Assembly (NCBI RefSeq): GCF_030317105.1
Contig: NZ_JASZYG010000006.1
Location: 62,001-126,000 of the forward strand
Source of the DNA: Variovorax brevis
GTDB lineage: Bacteria; Pseudomonadota; Gammaproteobacteria; Burkholderiales; Burkholderiaceae_C
Direction of reading: 5' to 3'
DNA: 64,000 nt
Of this stretch, positions 59,726 to 64,000 are shown in pieces. Position 1 is the stretch's first letter; each line of letters opens with the position of its first letter. Made by a program: the position numbers and the translations under genes. The notes under the pieces were generated by a model. It did no database searches, was not told the DNA's origin, and worked only from the letters and a program-made list of their open reading frames with translations.

Positions 59726-60583
59726 TCAGTCGAGGTTCTTGCCGATGATGCGGACCAAGAAGGCCGCCACGATGTTCGCCAGGATCACCGCGAACAGCGC
59801 CCCTGCCGAAGCCACGCCCACGTCGAAGTTCATCAGCGACTGCTTGAAGATCATGTAGGTGAGGTTGGTGCTCTCGTTGCCCGGCCCGCCGTTGGTGGTG
59901 ATGGCGATCTCCGCGAACACGCTCAGCAAGAAGATCATCTCGATCATGATCACGACCGCCATCGGCCGGCCGAGGTGCGGCACCGTGAGATAGAAGAAGC
60001 GCTGGAAGGCATTGGCGCCGTCCATGCGCGCCGCTTCCATCTGCTCGCGGTCGAGCGACTGCAGCGAGGTGATGAAGATGAGGCAGGCAAAGGGCAACCA
60101 TTGCCAGGCCACCATGATGATCACCGACAGCAGCGGCACGTCGGTGAGCCAGTCGATCGGCTGCGCGCCGAAGGCTCGCCACACGTCGGCCAGCACGCCG
60201 TAGATCGGGTTCATCATCATGTGTTTCCACAGCAGCGCGTTGACCGTGGGCATGACGAAGAAGGGCGAGATCAGCAGCACACGCACGATGCCGCGTCCCG
60301 GAAAGGGCTCGTTCACCAGCAGCGCCAGCAGCACGCCGAAGATCACGGTGATGAGGATGACGCTGCCGATCAGCGTCATCGTGTTCGCCACCGCCGGCCA
60401 GAAATCCGGGTCGGTGATGAAGTAGTGGAAGTTCTCCAGGCCAGCGAACGGGCGGTCGCCGGGTTGCATGAGGTTGTACGTCACGAAGGAGAAGTACAGC
60501 GTCATCACGAGCGGCACGATCATCCACAGGAAGAGCGTGAGCACGGCTGGCGCCATCAGCGCCCGGGGCAGGAGTCTTGTCAT
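59726..60583 (-). CDS. smoF: Polyol ABC transporter permease SmoF (MalF-type)
   Basis: A 285-residue permease. The EAA loop is QMEAARMDGANAFQRFFYLTVPHLGRPM. The ATG at 60581-60583 follows AAGGGA; the frame continues to 60673 but the added residues are encoded by a palindromic repeat element, so that extension is rejected. About six helices. Confidence 0.94.
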   Translation of the reverse strand: MTRLLPRALMAPAVLTLFLWMIVPLVMTLYFSFVTYNLMQPGDRPFAGLENFHYFITDPDFWPAVANTMTLIGSVILITVIFGVLLALLVNEPFPGRGIVRVLLISPFFVMPTVNALLWKHMMMNPIYGVLADVWRAFGAQPIDWLTDVPLLSVIIMVAWQWLPFACLIFITSLQSLDREQMEAARMDGANAFQRFFYLTVPHLGRPMAVVIMIEMIFLLSVFAEIAITTNGGPGNESTNLTYMIFKQSLMNFDVGVASAGALFAVILANIVAAFLVRIIGKNLD

Positions 60584-60610
60584 TTTTCGATCCCTTGGTG
60601 TGGTCTCTGG

Positions 60611-60729
60611 CTCCTTCCCCCTCCGGGGGAAGGCAGGGATGGGGGCTGCGCGTTTTTTACCGCTGCATCGCATTGGATGCGCAGCGCGCCCCCACCCCGA
60701 CCCTCCCCCGGAAGGGGAGGGAGAGGGAA
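60611..60729. repeat. Palindromic element between smoE and smoF
   Basis: CCTTCCCCC/GGGGGAAGG (60613-60632) and CCCTCCCC/GGGGAGGG (60701-60721) are short hairpins. GGGGGCTGCGCG (from 60641) and CGCGCCCCC (60685-60693) pair across the middle. It follows the binding-protein gene by 10 bases. Confidence 0.75.
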
Positions 60730-60738
60730 GAAGTCGGG

Positions 60739-62049
60739 CTACTTGTAGTAGCCACCCTTCTTCATCTCACGCTCGGCCGCGGTCTGCGCCGTCTTCAGCG
60801 CCTGGTCGACCGTGACCTTGCCCGACAGCGCCGCACTCATCTGCTGGCCCACGGCCACGCCAATCGCCTGGAACTCCGGAATGGCCGCGTACTGCACGCC
60901 GACATACGGCGACTTGGGCAGCGTGCTGTCGTTAGGGTTGGCCGAGTCGATCGCCTTCTTCTCTGCATCCGCAAACTTGGCGACCTTCTGGAATTCAGGA
61001 TTCGCATAGGTCGACTTGCGCGTGCCAGTGGGCACCGTGTTCCAACCGGTTTCCTTGGCAACGAGCTGGATGTATTCCTTCGACGTGGCCCACTTGATGA
61101 ACTTCTGCGCCGCTTCGTCCTTGGTGGAACTGGCCGGGATCGCGAGGTTCCACGACCACAGCCAGTTCGCACCCTTGGGCGTGACAGCAACCGGTGCCTG
61201 CGCGTAGGCCACCTTGTCGGCGACCTTCGACTGCTTGGGATCTGAAATGAACGAGGCCGCGATGGTCGCGTCCACCCACATCGCGCACTTGCCTTCGTTG
61301 AACAAGGCCAGGTTCTCGTTGAAGCTGTTGGCCGACGCGCCGGGCGGGCCGTTCTTCTTCATGATGTCGACGTAGAAGGTGATCGCGTCCTTCCACGGCT
61401 TGGTGTCGATCTGCGGCTGCCACTTCATGTCAAACCATTGGCCGCCGTTGGTGTTGACCAGCGTCGTCAGGAAGGCCATGTTGTCGCCCCAGCCCGGCTT
61501 GCCGCGCAGGCACATGCCGTAGACGCCGGCCTTCGGGTCGTTGGCCTTGTCGGCAAATTCCTTGACCTGCGCCCAGGTCGGCTGGTCGGGAATCTTGATG
61601 CCGGCCTTGTCGGCCAGGTCCTTGCGGTACATGAGCATCGAGCTCTCGCCGTAGAACGGTGCGGCGTACAGCTTGCCGTCCATCGACAGGCCACTGCGGA
61701 TGGCCGGCAGCAGGTCGTCCACGTCGTAGGCGGCGTCGGTGGTGATGGGCTTGAGCCAGCCCTTCTTCGACCAGATCGGCGTCTCATACAGGCCGATGGT
61801 CATCACGTCGAACTGGCCGCCCTTGGTGGCGATGTCAGTGGTGACACGCTGGCGCAGCGTGCCCTCCTCCAGCGTCACCCACTTGATCTTGATGTCAGGG
61901 TTGGCCTTTTCGAAGAAAGGCGTGAGCTTCTGCATCTCGATCATGTGGCCGTTGTTGACGGTCGCGATGACGAGTTCGGTGGCGGCGTTGGCAGCGAAGC
62001 CGGCGCCGGCGATCGCGAGCGCAACACTCGCCTTCAGGAATTGCTTCAT
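60739..62049 (-). CDS. smoE: Polyol ABC transporter substrate-binding protein
   Basis: A 436-residue periplasmic extracellular solute-binding protein of the MalE type. The signal peptide ends near AGFAANA-ATELV. YGESSMLMYRKDLADKAGIKIPDQPTWAQVKEFADKANDP is a typical hinge region, and NEGKCAMWVDATIAASF lies in the second lobe. It opens the smoEFGK-mtlK-smoS-araC run. The ATG follows AAGGAG. Confidence 0.95.
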   Translation of the reverse strand: MKQFLKASVALAIAGAGFAANAATELVIATVNNGHMIEMQKLTPFFEKANPDIKIKWVTLEEGTLRQRVTTDIATKGGQFDVMTIGLYETPIWSKKGWLKPITTDAAYDVDDLLPAIRSGLSMDGKLYAAPFYGESSMLMYRKDLADKAGIKIPDQPTWAQVKEFADKANDPKAGVYGMCLRGKPGWGDNMAFLTTLVNTNGGQWFDMKWQPQIDTKPWKDAITFYVDIMKKNGPPGASANSFNENLALFNEGKCAMWVDATIAASFISDPKQSKVADKVAYAQAPVAVTPKGANWLWSWNLAIPASSTKDEAAQKFIKWATSKEYIQLVAKETGWNTVPTGTRKSTYANPEFQKVAKFADAEKKAIDSANPNDSTLPKSPYVGVQYAAIPEFQAIGVAVGQQMSAALSGKVTVDQALKTAQTAAEREMKKGGYYK

Positions 62050-62123
62050 GGACTGGTCTCCTTGTTGTCGGCGGCTTCGGTGAACGCCGTGGCCGAATTC
62101 TGGAGACTCGTCCTTCAGGATTT

Positions 62124-62151
62124 GGTACTTACATGGTCAATGCCGATACTT
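62124..62151 (-). promoter_or_regulatory. Candidate AraC operator upstream of smoE
   Basis: GGTACTT (62124-62130) and GATACTT (62145-62151) are direct repeats exactly 21 bp apart, two helical turns, as in many AraC-family operators. They lie 75-102 bp before the smoE ATG. No good -35 box is seen downstream, which fits an activator-dependent promoter. Confidence 0.4.
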
Positions 62152-62212
62152 CTATGCACCGATTGACTAGTGAATTCCCTGATGTCAGCAATACAGGATG
62201 TGACAAGGGGCA

Positions 62213-62545
62213 TCACGGGGGCAGCGCACCGAAGGCGTTGCCCTCGGCTTGCGCGGGCTGCACCCAGAAATAGATCAGCACCAGGATGCCGATGACCGGG
62301 ACCAGGTTGATCAGCAGGAACCAGCCACTCTTGCCGATGTCGTGAAGCCGCCGCGCTCCGACCGCCAGCGAAGGCAGCACCAGCGCCAACGCGACGATGG
62401 TGTAGATCGCTTTTCCCAGGAAGGAGGCGATGACCAGCACGATGAACTGGAACAACGCGAACCACCAGAACTCGGGCCGGGACGCTCGCCCGGAAAAATC
62501 AACGTACTTGCGCAAGCAGGTCTGGACGGCCTGAAGATAGTTCAT
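62213..62545 (-). CDS. DUF805 family membrane protein
   Basis: A 110-residue inner-membrane protein. It has the DUF805 signature: RKYVDFSGRASRPEFWWF, then hydrophobic helices, then LPSLAVGARRLHDIGKSGWFLLINLVPVIG. Function is unknown. The ATG at 62543-62545 follows GAGGAG at good spacing; the longer frame upstream is not protein-like. It sits between smoE and pgi. Confidence 0.93.
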   Translation of the reverse strand: MNYLQAVQTCLRKYVDFSGRASRPEFWWFALFQFIVLVIASFLGKAIYTIVALALVLPSLAVGARRLHDIGKSGWFLLINLVPVIGILVLIYFWVQPAQAEGNAFGALPP

Positions 62546-62591
62546 GTGCCAACTCCTCTTTTTGATTCCCCAGGGGCAAATCCCCCGGGTC

Positions 62592-62622
62592 ATCATATCG
62601 GCGCAGACACAATATTTGACAA
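62592..62622 (-). promoter_or_regulatory. Weak candidate promoter for the DUF805 gene
   Basis: On the minus strand TTGTCA (complement of 62617-62622) and TATGAT (complement of 62592-62597), 19 bases apart, slightly longer than optimal. No other promoter-like pair was seen in this 112-bp spacer. Confidence 0.3.
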
Positions 62623-62657
62623 AGTCTTTAAGCCGCGGCGCAGGCGGCTGCGGCCGG

Positions 62658-64000
62658 TCAGGCCTTGCGAAGGCGCGCCAGGAGGCCCGCGGTTGACGCG
62701 TCCAGTCCGGAGACATCGCCGGAACCCAGCCGCGGCTCGATGTTCGTGGCGAGCACCTTGCCGAGTTCCACACCCCACTGGTCAAAACTGTTGATGCCCC
62801 ACAGCGCGCCGCTGGTGAACACGCGGTGTTCGTACATCGCCAGGAAAGCGCCCAGCGATTCCGGCGTGAGTTTCTCCAGCACGAAGAAGGTGCTCGGCCG
62901 ATTGCCGGGAAAGTTGCGGTGGCCGCCTGCGTCGTGCTTCCCGACCATCAGCGCCTGCGCCTGCGCCAGCGCATTGGCCAGCAACTTGGGGTGATGGCCC
63001 GGCAGGTCATGCGCGGCGTCTCGCACGGCCACGAATTCCAGCGGCACCACGTCCGTGCCCTGATGCAGCATCTGGAAATAGGCGTGCTGGCCATTGGTGC
63101 CAGGCTCGCCCCACAACACCGGCGAGGTGCCGAAGGGCAAGGCATCGCCATTCAGGTCGACGCGCTTGCCGTTGCTTTCCATTTCAAGCTGCTGCAGGTA
63201 GGCCGGCAGGCGCTTGAGTGCGCTGTGGTACGGCGCAATGCTGCGGCTCGTGAAGCCGTGGAAGTTGCGATACCAGACGTCGAGCAGGCCCAGGCGAACG
63301 GGCAGGTTCTGCTCCAGCGGCGCGGTGCGGAAGTGCTCGTCCATTGCGTGGGCACCAGCCAGCAGCGCCCGGAAGCCGTCCGCGCCAATGGCCAGCGCGA
63401 TGGGCAAGCCGATGGCGGACCACATGGAATAGCGCCCGCCCACCCAGTCCCAGAAGCCGAAGGTGGTGTCGATGCCGAATTCGTTGGCCGCTGCCACGTT
63501 GGTGGTCAGGGCCGCAAAGTGGCGGGCGATGTCGGTGCCGCCCGACTGCTCGAACCAGCGCTTGGCCGAACGCGCATTGGTCATGGTTTCGGCCGTGGTG
63601 AAGGTCTTGGAGGCGATGAGGAACAGCGTGTGCTCCGGCGCCAAGCCCTTGAGCACGCCAGCCAGTTCATGGCCGTCGACGTTCGAAACAAAGTGAAAGC
63701 GCTTGCCCGGCGCCACGAACTCGTCGAGCGCCAGCACCGCCATCTGCGGGCCCAGGTCGGAGCCGCCAATGCCGATGTTCACCACGTCGGTGATGGTGTG
63801 GTCGGCGCGCACCGTTTCCGCGTAGGCCAGCATGGCATCCAGCGTGGTACGCACCTGGGTCAGATCTGCGCCCAGGCTCTTGATCGTGCCGTGGGCGAGG
63901 CTCGTCGGAAGGGCCGCCTCGGCGCGCAGCAAGAAATGCATGACGGCACGGTCTTCCGTAACGTTGATGTGCTCACCGGCAAACATGGCGTCAATGCGCG
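62658..64000 (-). CDS. pgi: Glucose-6-phosphate isomerase (partial, 5' end outside window)
   Basis: Interconverts glucose 6-phosphate and fructose 6-phosphate; it would link fructose from the polyol pathway to glycolysis and gluconeogenesis. About 447 C-terminal residues are present. Motifs include NVTEDRAVMHFLLR, VVNIGIGGSDLGPQMAV, SKTFTTAETMTNA, FGFWDWVGGRYSMWSAIGLP and the C-terminal FDQWGVELGKVLA. The frame continues past the window edge; no start is visible. Confidence 0.96.
   Translation of the reverse strand, partial: RIDAMFAGEHINVTEDRAVMHFLLRAEAALPTSLAHGTIKSLGADLTQVRTTLDAMLAYAETVRADHTITDVVNIGIGGSDLGPQMAVLALDEFVAPGKRFHFVSNVDGHELAGVLKGLAPEHTLFLIASKTFTTAETMTNARSAKRWFEQSGGTDIARHFAALTTNVAAANEFGIDTTFGFWDWVGGRYSMWSAIGLPIALAIGADGFRALLAGAHAMDEHFRTAPLEQNLPVRLGLLDVWYRNFHGFTSRSIAPYHSALKRLPAYLQQLEMESNGKRVDLNGDALPFGTSPVLWGEPGTNGQHAYFQMLHQGTDVVPLEFVAVRDAAHDLPGHHPKLLANALAQAQALMVGKHDAGGHRNFPGNRPSTFFVLEKLTPESLGAFLAMYEHRVFTSGALWGINSFDQWGVELGKVLATNIEPRLGSGDVSGLDASTAGLLARLRKA

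Noticed and set aside
60584..60673. N-terminal extension of SmoF
   Set aside because: Encoded by the palindromic element; the inner ATG has AAGGGA upstream.

Overview
The window is a gene-dense, high-GC stretch of chromosome from a betaproteobacterium, most likely a Comamonadaceae member close to Variovorax. The evidence is the gene content and order (his-murA-bolA-ABC-mla cluster next to gltBD, pilMNOPQ-aroK-aroB, system II cytochrome c maturation with resB/ccsB, tandem LpxL-like genes before metK), the codon use, and dispersed C/G-tract intergenic repeats of a type I associate with this family. This assignment rests on recognition only; no search was run. I saw no rRNA, tRNA, prophage, CRISPR array or biosynthetic cluster, and no gene-free gap longer than about 300 bp.

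Layout. Bases 1-10.6 kb (minus strand) hold one long, tightly packed run: mlaF-E-D-A-C-B (outer-membrane lipid asymmetry), a YadG/YadH-like ABC exporter, a BolA protein, murA, hisG, hisD, a small Rap1a/Tai-like secreted protein, and hisC cut by the window edge. Bases 10.7-17 kb are gltBD (glutamate synthase), followed by a REP-associated tyrosine transposase (RAYT) at the end of a methyltransferase/DUF1415/MFS/dgt/aroB/aroK/pilQPONM run reaching 28.5 kb. The pil operon is divergent from mrcA (PBP1A). cyaY and lptM-lysA diverge near 31.6 kb. Then come msrQ-msrP, ccsB-resB, a cytochrome c4-like gene, divergent engB and a hydrolase, and two LpxL-like acyltransferases.

At 42.7 kb metK is preceded by a promoter and a leader that fits the SAM-II riboswitch fold, with a possible Shine-Dalgarno-sequestering stem. 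Next are a phosphoribosyltransferase, a TonB-dependent receptor, a ClsC-like phospholipase D, an EamA exporter, a small kinase, and groESL with a CIRCE operator. After groEL lie a small membrane/coiled-coil orphan and an amino-acid permease gene broken by a one-base frameshift.

Bases 54.6-62.1 kb form a complete polyol (sorbitol/mannitol) uptake and oxidation operon: smoE (binding protein), smoF/smoG (permeases), smoK (ATPase), mtlK (mannitol dehydrogenase), smoS (SDR polyol dehydrogenase) and an AraC regulator as last gene. A 21-bp-spaced direct repeat upstream of smoE is a candidate AraC operator. A DUF805 protein and the start-truncated pgi close the window.

The region is mostly housekeeping and nothing here is convincingly a new system. 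The items most worth checking are the metK leader, the repeat family sitting exactly in the mla/ABC gene junctions (with a RAYT gene nearby), the Rap1a-like gene inside the his operon, the terminator that appears to precede mlaF, and the frameshifted permease.
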